Below the pieces are notes generated by a model. The model worked only from the letters and a program-made list of their open reading frames with translations. It did not search any database and had not been told where the DNA came from. A stretch of DNA of 15,195 nt from JBEKYH01 sp049511115 (GTDB lineage Bacteria > Planctomycetota > Phycisphaerae > Tepidisphaerales > Tepidisphaeraceae): assembly GCA_049511115.1 (NCBI GenBank), contig JBEKYH010000058.1:1-15195 (forward strand), read 5' to 3'. The position numbers and the translations under genes are program-made. How positions within the stretch are numbered: position 1 is the stretch's first letter; the number at the start of each line of letters is the position of its first letter. Below are positions 1 to 7,826 of this stretch, one piece after another.

Positions 1-269
1 TAGCGCGCGTTTCCGGCTCTATTATCGGACTCGATTTTGGTCGTCCAGCATAAAAGTTCACCTCTTATTCCGCGCGCTTCTGTGAAGCTCATTACGCCCA
101 CTCGGCATTGAACCGCCTTTCGCCTTGAGAATGGGCGATTTCCCGTCAGTGGTCCAAGCGTATATCGCGAAATACAAGAGTGGATTCCCTACGCAGGAAA
201 TAGTGAAAAAGCCCTATTTTTCGTCTCCCATCTTAATTCGATGAAACTGGCAGTGGAGGAGAGATCACG
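1..269. other. non-coding leader upstream of the signalling operon
   Basis: I see no convincing gene in this stretch. It is visibly AT-richer than the genes that follow. One short open frame runs in from the left edge and stops at TAA 49-51 (last residues GLDFGRPA). It could be the tail of an upstream gene, but 16 codons are too few to judge. A small A/T hairpin (GAAAAA 205-210, TTTTTC 217-222) lies 48 bases before the first gene. No -35/-10 pair or -24/-12 pair stands out clearly enough to call, although the operon promoter is probably here. Confidence 0.5.
255..263 (+). promoter_or_regulatory. ribosome binding site of the hybrid kinase gene
   Basis: GGAGGAGAG lies 6 bases before ATG 270 and supports that start. 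A second in-frame ATG at 285 has its own purine-rich GAGGGG (272-277) upstream, so a start five codons later is possible. The protein would be almost unchanged. Confidence 0.55.
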
Positions 270-3200
270 ATGAGGGGCAATGACATGCGCACATTGGAAC
301 ACACGCCGCCGCCGTCACCGACAGCAACGCTGGCGCCCTATCTTCCGACGATCGCGATCCTTCTACTGGGGCTGGCGGGGACCTACTTCTGGTGGCAGCG
401 AGCTACGGTCCATATGACCGAGCAGGCGACCGCCCTGGCGACCGAGGATTACGACAAAGACTATTCCCAGACCAACGAGCGCATCGAGCGGTTGCTGGAT
501 CGCGCCTATGATGCGATCCGGCTGATTGCGGCGATCCCATCGCACACGCCGCTGGCTGCGGGCGCGGCCGGCGTACAACCCGAAATGCAACGCAGCGCCC
601 AGGCCGTAGGCGACAACCTCGCCAGCGACGTTAAAGTCGACGGTCTATACATCGTGGCCGACGGTTCGGCGTCGACCCAGGCTGACGCAACGGTCGGCCC
701 GTCAGTGTCATTGCGCGTAAGCGACGCCGAGGCTGCCCAGCCACTGTCCCGGGACACGGCATTGTGGCGGGCCATTTCGCGCCACATGAGCGATTTGCAT
801 GGCCGTTATCCCAGGGCCGTGAAAAACGACGGGAGCTATCCGGCGATGACTGCCAGCGGCGCGTTCAGCGCCGCTGTCCAGACAGTCGGCAATAGGCAGG
901 CCAACGATGCTTCCGCGCCGGAACTTTTGTACACGGTTCCTTATTATGACTACCGGGGCATTTTCGCCGGCGTGGTCTGCGTGGTGATTCCGACACAGAT
1001 CGTCACCGACCAAATGCTCGACAACCACTTTGTACTTTCCTATCCCCCGACAAATTTTTATGCAGCGCGACCAGGCGCCGCCGAGGCGATCGGGCCCGCG
1101 TGGCGGCAAATCCGGGCCGGCAAATCGCCGCGCGGGTACGGATATTTCAGGGACGAATCCTGCGCGATCGTTGATAGTGACGGCTGGGTTCTGCTGGACG
1201 CCGTACCGGCGGCGCAATTCCTGGCCGGCGATGATTTCCAGTCGGCGGCGAGAACCGGCCATTTGATCCTGACGGTTGGTTTGGTGATGTCGCTCTTGCT
1301 TGCGTCGATCGTCTGGTCATTCAGCACCAGCCGCAATCGCGCACTGGCTTTGGCCAAGTCGATGACCACCTCCCTCGCCAAAGCGAAGGAAGCCGCCGAG
1401 ACCTATGCCGACCAGGCCGAACGTTACGCCGCCGCGGCGCAAGCGGCTAATCTCGCCAAGAGCGAATTCCTGGCCCGCATGAGCCACGAAATCCGCACGC
1501 CCCTGAACGGGGTGATGGGCATGATCGACTTGCTCGATTGCCCCGAACTGGGCGAAGAGCAGCGGCACTATCTCGATCTGGCCCATGAAGCGGCCAACAC
1601 GCTGCTGCTGGTCATCAGCGACATCCTCGATTTTTCCAAGATCGAGGCCGGCAAGGTGGAGATCGAAAGCATCGCCTTCGACTTCCGCAAATTGCTCGAG
1701 GATACGACGGTGACCCTGTCGCCGATGGCGTCGAAGAAAAAGCTGGCCCTGGCCTGCTTCTTGCCGCCCGATGTTCCCCATTGGGTGCGCGGCGATCCGG
1801 CGCGCATTCGCCAGGTGGTCACGAACCTGGTGAACAACGCCTTGAAATTCACCGAGCGCGGCATGGTCGGCGTGCGGGCCAGCCTCACCGGGCGCGAGGA
1901 GGGGGCGATGATCCTTCGCGTGGCCGTGGAGGACACCGGCATCGGAATTCCCGCCGACCGGCAGGGCCGGCTGTTCCAGAGCTTTTCGCAGGTGGATACG
2001 TCCACCTCGCGCAAATTCGGCGGCACCGGCCTGGGACTGGCGATCTGCAAACATCTCGTCAAATTGATGGGCGGAGAGATCGGCGTGCAAAGCGAGGAGG
2101 GAAAGGGGACCACTTTCTGGTTCACCCTGCTCGTCGCCGAAGCAACTCCCGCCAGCGCGCCGACCGCCGAAGGCGCGGCGGAGTGTCTCCAGGGCGTGCG
2201 CGTTTTGGCGGTGGAATCCGATTCGATTCAACGCAGAATCCTCAGCGAACAATTGGACGGGTGGCTGTCGCCTGCCTGCACGATCGTCGCGGAAGGCGAG
2301 GCGCTGGCCGCGCTGCAAAACGCCGCCGCCAATGGGCGGCCCTACGCGGTGGCAATGCTTTCCTACCGCGGCAAAGCCGCCGCGGCGCTGGCCTCGGCGA
2401 TTCAGGCTGATCCACGTTTGGCTGGGCTGAAGCTGATCGCCGTCACCGACCTGGACGATCCGGCGGGGGCGCGCGAAGTAAAGGGGGATGGATTCTTCGC
2501 CCGCCTGCATCGCCCGCTGACGCAGTCACGGCTGCTTGATCTCATCGCCACGGCCGCCCTGCGGCGAACTGAATCGCCGATCAATCCGCAGGCCAAGCAG
2601 CCGCGGACCACGGCGGCGACGGCGAAATCCCTTCATCTGCTGGTGGCCGAGGACAATGAAATGAACCAGTTCGTCGCCCAGGAGACGCTCAAGCGCGCGG
2701 GCTGGACATGCAAGATCGTTGGCGACGGCTCAATGGCCGTCGAGGAGTCGGCGAAGGGGCGCTACGACGCGATCCTGATGGACTGCCAGATGCCCGGCAT
2801 GGACGGCTTTGAGGCCACGCGCCGCATCCGCCGGCGCGAGGCGGCCGAGGTAAACCGCCGGCATATGCCGATCATCGCGCTCACCGCCGAGGCCATCGAG
2901 GGCGACCGCGAGCGCTGCCTGGCCGCGGGGATGGACGGCTATGTCTCCAAACCCATCGATGCCGGGGAATTATTCGCCACCGTCAGTTCGCTGATCAGCG
3001 CAGCGCCCGCGCCGTCCAGCGCCGAGCCGGTCAAGCCGCCGCTGACGGATGAGCCGTTGAATCTCGACTTGCTTCTCAAACGTTGCGTCGGCGACGGTGA
3101 ATTTGCCGTCGAGACACTCGAAAGGTTTGCCCGGCGAGCCGCGGAAGACGCTGATTTGCTCTGCCAGGCCGTCGCGTCACGGGACGCCGTCGAAACGGCG

Positions 3201-3431
3201 CGCCTGGCCCACAACCTGAAATCCGTCGCTTCCCATGTAGAGGCGGTTGATCTGCGCAAGATCGCCTTTGAAATCGAGCAGGCGGGAATTCGCGGCGATT
3301 TGTCCCATGCCGAGCGGCAATTGGCCATTCTTCAGGAACAGACGCGGCGCTGCGCGGAGTTTGTGCCCCGGGGGCTGGCGCGCCTGACGCCGAAGCGGGC
3401 GGCGCAGACCAGCGGCATTTTGGCATCGTGA
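270..3431 (+). CDS. membrane hybrid sensor histidine kinase (sensor-HisKA-HATPase-degenerate REC-REC-HPt)
   Basis: A 1053-residue unorthodox hybrid kinase of the BarA/ArcB type that autophosphorylates on His and relays phosphate internally to Asp and then to HPt His. Seen: TM segment at about 25-42, an external region of about 290 residues, TM segment at about 332-350, an alanine-rich probable coiled coil at 355-400, and HisKA with MSHEIRTP (H406). The HATPase has an N box around N519-N523, G1 DTGIGIP (555-561) and G2 GGTGLGL (584-590). A receiver-like domain at about 650-765 has Ser698 where the phospho-Asp should be. A complete receiver follows (E794/D795, D838 in LMDCQMPGMDG, T872, K894), then a C-terminal HPt with H981 in AHNLKS. 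The external region contains a strand-rich PYYDYRGIFAGVVCVVIP stretch like the membrane-proximal half of Cache domains, so a small-molecule ligand is plausible (inference). The kinase core is complete and should be active. First gene of the operon, ending 22 bases before the next start. Confidence 0.95.
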   Translation: MRGNDMRTLEHTPPPSPTATLAPYLPTIAILLLGLAGTYFWWQRATVHMTEQATALATEDYDKDYSQTNERIERLLDRAYDAIRLIAAIPSHTPLAAGAAGVQPEMQRSAQAVGDNLASDVKVDGLYIVADGSASTQADATVGPSVSLRVSDAEAAQPLSRDTALWRAISRHMSDLHGRYPRAVKNDGSYPAMTASGAFSAAVQTVGNRQANDASAPELLYTVPYYDYRGIFAGVVCVVIPTQIVTDQMLDNHFVLSYPPTNFYAARPGAAEAIGPAWRQIRAGKSPRGYGYFRDESCAIVDSDGWVLLDAVPAAQFLAGDDFQSAARTGHLILTVGLVMSLLLASIVWSFSTSRNRALALAKSMTTSLAKAKEAAETYADQAERYAAAAQAANLAKSEFLARMSHEIRTPLNGVMGMIDLLDCPELGEEQRHYLDLAHEAANTLLLVISDILDFSKIEAGKVEIESIAFDFRKLLEDTTVTLSPMASKKKLALACFLPPDVPHWVRGDPARIRQVVTNLVNNALKFTERGMVGVRASLTGREEGAMILRVAVEDTGIGIPADRQGRLFQSFSQVDTSTSRKFGGTGLGLAICKHLVKLMGGEIGVQSEEGKGTTFWFTLLVAEATPASAPTAEGAAECLQGVRVLAVESDSIQRRILSEQLDGWLSPACTIVAEGEALAALQNAAANGRPYAVAMLSYRGKAAAALASAIQADPRLAGLKLIAVTDLDDPAGAREVKGDGFFARLHRPLTQSRLLDLIATAALRRTESPINPQAKQPRTTAATAKSLHLLVAEDNEMNQFVAQETLKRAGWTCKIVGDGSMAVEESAKGRYDAILMDCQMPGMDGFEATRRIRRREAAEVNRRHMPIIALTAEAIEGDRERCLAAGMDGYVSKPIDAGELFATVSSLISAAPAPSSAEPVKPPLTDEPLNLDLLLKRCVGDGEFAVETLERFARRAAEDADLLCQAVASRDAVETARLAHNLKSVASHVEAVDLRKIAFEIEQAGIRGDLSHAERQLAILQEQTRRCAEFVPRGLARLTPKRAAQTSGILAS

Positions 3432-3442
3432 GCGAAGACAGT

Positions 3443-3448
3443 GGAGAG
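3443..3448 (+). promoter_or_regulatory. ribosome binding site of the REC/HD-GYP/GGDEF gene
   Basis: GGAGAG lies 5 bases before ATG 3454. The wider leader (CAGTGGAGAGAGA) resembles the one before the first gene (CAGTGGAGGAGAGA, 251-264), so the two cistrons may have similar initiation strength. Confidence 0.5.
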
Positions 3449-3453
3449 AGACC

Positions 3454-5880
3454 ATGTTGGTTCTGATTGTCGATGACGACGAGTTTGCCCTGCAGGCGGC
3501 CGGCGAAGCGCTGAAGCGGCTGGGCCACACGGTAGTCCAGGCGCGCGGCGGCGAAGAGGCGATGGAGATTCTGCGCAAGGGCGAGGCGCGGTTGATGATC
3601 ACCGACTGGGTGATGCCCGGCATGAATGGCATCGAATTGTGCCGCGCCGCGCGATGCGAGGACCTGCCCGGCTATGTCTATATCATTATGTTGACGGGCC
3701 AGGAGGGGGCCAAGCAGCGGCTGGCGGGGCTTTACGCCGGGGCCGATGATTTTCTCGTCAAACCACTGGACCAGGAGGAATTGCAGGTCTGCCTGAAGAC
3801 GGCCGAGCGGATTCTATCCATGGAGACGCGCGAGGTGGCGTTGTTCGCCCTGGCCAAGCTGGCGGAAAGCCGCGATCCGGATACCGGGGCGCACATCGAG
3901 CGCGTGCAGAGCTATTCGCGCGCCCTGGCCAGGAATCTGACGCCGCGGGTGAAGACCGCCAACGGCGTGGATGACGATTACGTGCGCCTGCTCTATCAGA
4001 CCAGCCCGCTGCACGACCTGGGAAAGGTGGGAATTCCCGACGCGGTGCTGCTCAAGCGCGGCAAGCTGAACGCCGCCGAATTCGCCATCATGAAGACGCA
4101 TACCGAACTGGGCGAGCGCACGCTCAGCGCCGCCCTGGAGCGGTTTCCCCAGGCCGGTTTCCTCCAGATGGCGCGCGACATCGCGGCCGCTCATCACGAG
4201 CGCTTCGATGGCCGGGGATATCCCCGGGGATTGGCAGGCGAGCAGATTCCGCTGTGCGCCCGCATTGTGGCGGTGGCGGACGTCTATGACGCCCTGACCA
4301 GCCGCCGGATTTACAAATCGGAGATGACCCATCAGCAGGCGCGCGAGGTCATACTCGCCGGCCGCGCCAGCCAGTTCGATCCGGAAGTGGTGGACGCCTT
4401 TTTGCGCGCCGAGGAAAAGATTCTCGCCATCCGCGAGCAACTGAGCGACGACGTGGAACTGCCGCAGGAGGCGATGGAGCCGCCCACGCTCGTCGCGGCG
4501 CCCGACCGCGAAACCGGACCCGGCCGGATACTCGTGGTCGAAGACGACGCGGAGCGCAGAAAGCGATTGATCAGCATCCTGGCCGCGACCGGCGAAACCG
4601 TCTACGCGGCGGCGGATGGGCGCGAGGCATTGCGCGTTCTGGCGCAGCACCGTCCGCGGCTGGTGCTGTCGGGTTGGTCGATGCCGAATATGGACGGCGT
4701 GGAATTGTGCCGGCGCATCCGGATGGAGGAGGATTCCGAGCCGGTTTATTTCATCATGCTCACGTCGCAGAGCGACAAGAACCGGCTGCTGGAGGCGTAC
4801 GAAGCGGGAGCCAACGATTTTGTGACCAACCCTTTTGAAGCGCCGGAACTTCTGGCCCGCGTGCGGGGCGGTCTGCGGACCGCGAAAATCCATGATGAAC
4901 TGGCGGCGCGGGCCGGGTCCGACGCGCTCAGCAACCAACTAGCCACCATGAACAGCCGGTTGGAGAAACTGTCGATTACTGACGAATTGACGGGGCTTTT
5001 CAATCGCCGCCATGCGATGTCCTGGCTTGAGGAGCAGTGGAATCTGGCTGAACGCCACCATCAGCCGCTGGCGCTGGTGATGCTCGACATCGATCAGTTC
5101 AAGAGAGTGAACGATGCCTTCGGCCACGACGTGGGCAACGCGGTTTTGCGGCAGGCGGCCATGATCCTGCGCCAGGAGCGCCGCGCGACCGACACGCTGT
5201 GCCGTTTCGGGGGTGAGGAGTTCTTGATCATCCTCCCGGGCGCGTCACTGGAGATGGGCCGGGTTTGCGCCGAGCGTTGCCGAGAGGCCGTGGAGCGAAC
5301 AACCTTCCAGATCGGCGGCAAGGAAGCGAAACTGACCATCAGCGGCGGCGTAGCCTGCCGGCACGAACATATGGGATATCTGTCGGAACTGATTGAAGCT
5401 GCCGACAGCGCCTTGCGCGCCGCAAAAACCGCGGGCCGAAACACCGTTCGCGCCGCCGATCAACCTCCAGTCAAGGAAGAAATGACCGAGCCTGGCGTGG
5501 ACTTTTCGGCCGCCGCCGCGACAGGACCAATTGACTTGGCCGGGGTCCTCAAGCGCTGTGGTTCCGATGTAAGTTTCGCGAGCGGATTGCTCGAACGCTT
5601 CCGCGCCCATGCGCCCGCCGAAGCGCAAGCGATCGAGTCGGCCTTACGCGGCCGCGGCGATATCGAGAAGGTTCGGCTGTCGGCGCACAGCCTCAAGAGC
5701 ATGGCCGCTTACGCCGGCGCCGGCGCGGTTTCCGATCTGGCGCGGCAGATCGAAGCATTGGCCAGGGAAAAAAATGCGCAGGAGGCGTCCCAATTGCTGG
5801 CGCCATTGAATGCGGAATTACGCCGCGCCATCCAATGGATCGCGTCCGCCGCGCAGGCCACGCTGGCGCGATGCGCATGA
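3454..5880 (+). CDS. REC / HD-GYP / degenerate REC / GGDEF / HPt cyclic-di-GMP protein
   Basis: A soluble 808-residue response regulator joining both c-di-GMP activities. REC1 is intact (D7-D9 acidic pocket, D51 in ITDWVMPGMNG, K103). The HD-GYP phosphodiesterase has H147, HD at 187-188 (HDLGKVGIP), and AHHERFDGRGYP with H247/H248 and GYP 255-257, so the metal ligands I can judge are kept. REC2 (about 372-485) looks like a decayed copy of REC1: the phospho-Asp is Gly407 (LVLSGWSMPNMDG) and the conserved Lys is Asn459. The GGDEF domain has LDIDQFKRVND, a catalytic GGEEF at 586-590 and an RATD inhibitory I-site at 577-580, so it looks catalytic and product-controlled. The C-terminal HPt has H745 in AHSLKS and resembles the HPt of the upstream kinase. 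The likely role is phospho-switching of net c-di-GMP synthesis or breakdown, with the upstream kinase as donor. Which activity dominates cannot be read from sequence. Confidence 0.94.
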   Translation: MLVLIVDDDEFALQAAGEALKRLGHTVVQARGGEEAMEILRKGEARLMITDWVMPGMNGIELCRAARCEDLPGYVYIIMLTGQEGAKQRLAGLYAGADDFLVKPLDQEELQVCLKTAERILSMETREVALFALAKLAESRDPDTGAHIERVQSYSRALARNLTPRVKTANGVDDDYVRLLYQTSPLHDLGKVGIPDAVLLKRGKLNAAEFAIMKTHTELGERTLSAALERFPQAGFLQMARDIAAAHHERFDGRGYPRGLAGEQIPLCARIVAVADVYDALTSRRIYKSEMTHQQAREVILAGRASQFDPEVVDAFLRAEEKILAIREQLSDDVELPQEAMEPPTLVAAPDRETGPGRILVVEDDAERRKRLISILAATGETVYAAADGREALRVLAQHRPRLVLSGWSMPNMDGVELCRRIRMEEDSEPVYFIMLTSQSDKNRLLEAYEAGANDFVTNPFEAPELLARVRGGLRTAKIHDELAARAGSDALSNQLATMNSRLEKLSITDELTGLFNRRHAMSWLEEQWNLAERHHQPLALVMLDIDQFKRVNDAFGHDVGNAVLRQAAMILRQERRATDTLCRFGGEEFLIILPGASLEMGRVCAERCREAVERTTFQIGGKEAKLTISGGVACRHEHMGYLSELIEAADSALRAAKTAGRNTVRAADQPPVKEEMTEPGVDFSAAAATGPIDLAGVLKRCGSDVSFASGLLERFRAHAPAEAQAIESALRGRGDIEKVRLSAHSLKSMAAYAGAGAVSDLARQIEALAREKNAQEASQLLAPLNAELRRAIQWIASAAQATLARCA

Positions 5881-5887
5881 AATGGAC

Positions 5888-5893
5888 GGGGGG
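5888..5893 (+). promoter_or_regulatory. G-rich ribosome binding site before the REC-HDOD gene
   Basis: A run of six G lies 7 bases before ATG 5901 and favours that start over the upstream in-frame ATGs at 5835 and 5871. ATG 5877 overlaps the preceding stop codon (ATGA), which would allow translational coupling, and ATG 5895 is also in frame. Confidence 0.35.
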
Positions 5894-5900
5894 CATGATT

Positions 5901-7652
5901 ATGGCGAACATTCTCATCATCGACGACGCGCCCTTCTGGCGGGAACTCGTCTCTGGCGCCGTCGAACAATGGGGGCACCGCGCTCGCACCGCCAATAACG
6001 GGCGAGAGGGATTGGTCGAGCTGGGACGAGGCCGGGTTGATCTGATCGTTTTGGATACGGAAATGCCGCAAATGTCCGGCCTGGTTTTTCTTGAGCAGGC
6101 GCGCGCTCAGGAGCGCTGGGCTCACGTTCCAGTGATATTCCTCACCGGCGACATGCACAAGGAGGACATCATTCGGGCCAAGCGGTTGGGGGCCGAGGCT
6201 TATTTGCTAAAGGCCAGCTTTTCCCTGGAAGAACTGAAAGCGCGGATTACCCATTCACTGACGAACCAGCATCGGCCGGCGGAAGGAAAAGACGCCTCCA
6301 ATGCCGTTAGCGCGCCGCCGCCTCAGTCTTCAAACGTGATGCTGAATCACGCGCACGAAGACCCCCACTTCCCGCGGCTGCTCAACCGCCAGGACTGCAT
6401 CCGCCGCGCACAGCGGTCCCTGCATGCGCGGACCTTGTCGGGCGTAGCTGCCGAGGTTATCGCCATGGCCGCGTCTCCCAACACGGAATTGTCGCAACTG
6501 GCCGCCCTGATCGGGCGCGATCCCGTTCTGTCCGCCCGGGTAATGCGCGCCGCCAATAACCCCGCGCATATCACGTCGCGCGGCCCGGTTTCGACGGTAG
6601 CCGACGCGGTCAAGAACGTCGGCTGCACCACGATCCGCGATATCGCCGCGTCGATGGCTGTCTTTGACGCCATGCCCGCTTCCGAGCCGGACGGGTTCAA
6701 TCCCATCCGCTGCTGGCAGCATTCCTTCGCCGTGGCCACGCTCTGCGGGCGCATGGCGCCCGAGGCCGACCGCGGCCGGGCTTACCTGGTCGGCTTGTGC
6801 CACGATCTGGGCGAGATTTTGTTTTACAGTTGCTTCTCGCCCGAATACACCAAAGTCATTGCCGCGCAAAAGGCGACGGGCAGGAGCCGCGGCGAGGCGG
6901 AGCGCGCGATGCTGGGCATGACCCAGGGCGAGTTGGTCCAGACGATTGTCGAGCAGATCGGCTTGCCCGCCGCGATTATGCGGCCGATCGTCGCGTTTCA
7001 TGAAGCCGGGCCGGCGCGCGTGGCGAGCGAACCGACGGCGCGGCTGCTGCAAGTCGCCGACTTCTACGCAACCGCGCTTGGATTGACCGCATCGGAGCAC
7101 GCACTGCTGCGGCCGCTGACCCGCGCCGAATGCCGCGCCGCCACGGGAAGCGACGATCCAACGCCACCCGACATCAGCAATTTGCCCGCGGAGGTTTTGG
7201 GTTTGACCGCGATGCTGGCGCGACTTTCGCCGCGCGAGGAAGAAAAGATCATTCAGCCTTTGTTGCCGCGCACGTCCGCGCGGGTCTGGCTCGCCCGCGA
7301 AAAGATCTATTCGCCTTTTGATCCCCTTGCCGCGGCACTGGAATCGCTGGCGGACGTAACCGTGACCGATTCCGTGCCCGAGCCCGGCGAGTTGGAAGGC
7401 TATGACGGCCTAATGATGGCGGCGCGAAATCCAACCGTCACGGGATTTGGCTTGAGTGAAATTCAAAGGGCAGTCCAGCGCGAAAGCGGAGTAGTGTTGC
7501 CGTCGCTTTGGCTCACCGCGCGCGTCGTGGAAACCACCGGCGCTCACCACGCCGGCGACCAGCCCGTCCCTGAAGTCTGGCCCGTGACATTGAAGCGCTT
7601 GGCCGACTTCCTGGAATCGCTGGCGCGCGAGCCGGTGGGGCAAGAAAACTAG
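5901..7652 (+). CDS. REC-HDOD response regulator with divergent C-terminal domain
   Basis: A 583-residue protein from ATG 5901, where the receiver begins with the usual M-A-N-I-L-I-I-D-D. The N-terminal REC (about 1-118) has phospho-Asp D52 in VLDTEMPQM and K104, followed by Ala rather than the usual Pro. A loop then leads to an HDOD domain (about 150-370) with DPVLSARVMRAANNP, the hallmark of HDOD regulators. HDOD domains are usually non-catalytic relatives of HD phosphohydrolases, but here H274, H301-D302 (GLCHDLGEIL) and H367 survive, so metal binding cannot be excluded. The last 115 residues (about 465-583) alternate predicted strands and helices like a receiver fold but lack an aspartate at the expected place (YDGLMMAARNP). 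I infer a decayed REC. REC-HDOD proteins are known in motility and c-di-GMP-linked signalling. Being the third gene of the operon suggests it is a second output of the same phosphorelay. The start is uncertain (5877, 5895 or 5901). Confidence 0.88.
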   Translation: MANILIIDDAPFWRELVSGAVEQWGHRARTANNGREGLVELGRGRVDLIVLDTEMPQMSGLVFLEQARAQERWAHVPVIFLTGDMHKEDIIRAKRLGAEAYLLKASFSLEELKARITHSLTNQHRPAEGKDASNAVSAPPPQSSNVMLNHAHEDPHFPRLLNRQDCIRRAQRSLHARTLSGVAAEVIAMAASPNTELSQLAALIGRDPVLSARVMRAANNPAHITSRGPVSTVADAVKNVGCTTIRDIAASMAVFDAMPASEPDGFNPIRCWQHSFAVATLCGRMAPEADRGRAYLVGLCHDLGEILFYSCFSPEYTKVIAAQKATGRSRGEAERAMLGMTQGELVQTIVEQIGLPAAIMRPIVAFHEAGPARVASEPTARLLQVADFYATALGLTASEHALLRPLTRAECRAATGSDDPTPPDISNLPAEVLGLTAMLARLSPREEEKIIQPLLPRTSARVWLAREKIYSPFDPLAAALESLADVTVTDSVPEPGELEGYDGLMMAARNPTVTGFGLSEIQRAVQRESGVVLPSLWLTARVVETTGAHHAGDQPVPEVWPVTLKRLADFLESLAREPVGQEN

Positions 7653-7826
7653 GCTCTTGCCTCGTTCGATTTCCCACGCGAGCTTTTCGCGACGGAAGTG
7701 ACTCTCCATCAAGTCATCGCAATTCGCGCAAAAACGGCGCGACTTAGCGCATTGCTAACCAAACGCCATTCAGAAGCGAATCGTCAATTAACAATTCGCT
7801 GACGCGATGCAAATATTTCAACGTCG
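7653..7826. other. intergenic region between operon and prepilin gene
   Basis: No gene is seen. It becomes AT-rich toward the right, as expected of a promoter region. It contains a 7-bp perfect inverted repeat, AGCGAAT (7775-7781) and ATTCGCT (7794-7800), separated by 12 AT-rich bases, 26 bases before the next ATG. The short CGCGA/TCGCG stem near 7677-7691 has no T tail, so I see no clear terminator for the operon. Confidence 0.4.
7775..7800. promoter_or_regulatory. inverted repeat, possible operator, before the prepilin gene
   Basis: AGCGAAT and ATTCGCT are perfect arms around AT-rich TCAATTAACA-like sequence. The arm-to-arm distance (centres 19 bases apart, about two helical turns) and the position just upstream of a start codon fit a dimeric regulator site. 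A hairpin in the 5' leader is the alternative. No factor can be named. Confidence 0.25.

Noticed and set aside
205..222. GAAAAA/TTTTTC hairpin as a terminator or operator
   Set aside because: The stem is six mostly A-T pairs, weak and without a GC core. Recorded in the leader entry only.
1317..2510. 397-codon open frame on the - strand opposite the kinase gene
   Set aside because: It lies fully antisense to a gene with clear kinase motifs. Its protein is Gly/Arg/His-rich without a recognisable domain, as is typical of a shadow frame in high-G+C DNA.
3814..4938. 374-codon open frame on the - strand opposite the HD-GYP region
   Set aside because: Antisense shadow of a motif-confirmed gene; low-complexity composition and no family signature.
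5835..5900. Earlier in-frame ATG starts for the REC-HDOD gene
   Set aside because: They overlap the preceding gene or add residues before a receiver that naturally begins at MANILIIDD. The G-run ribosome site fits 5901 best. ATG 5877 remains possible through coupling.
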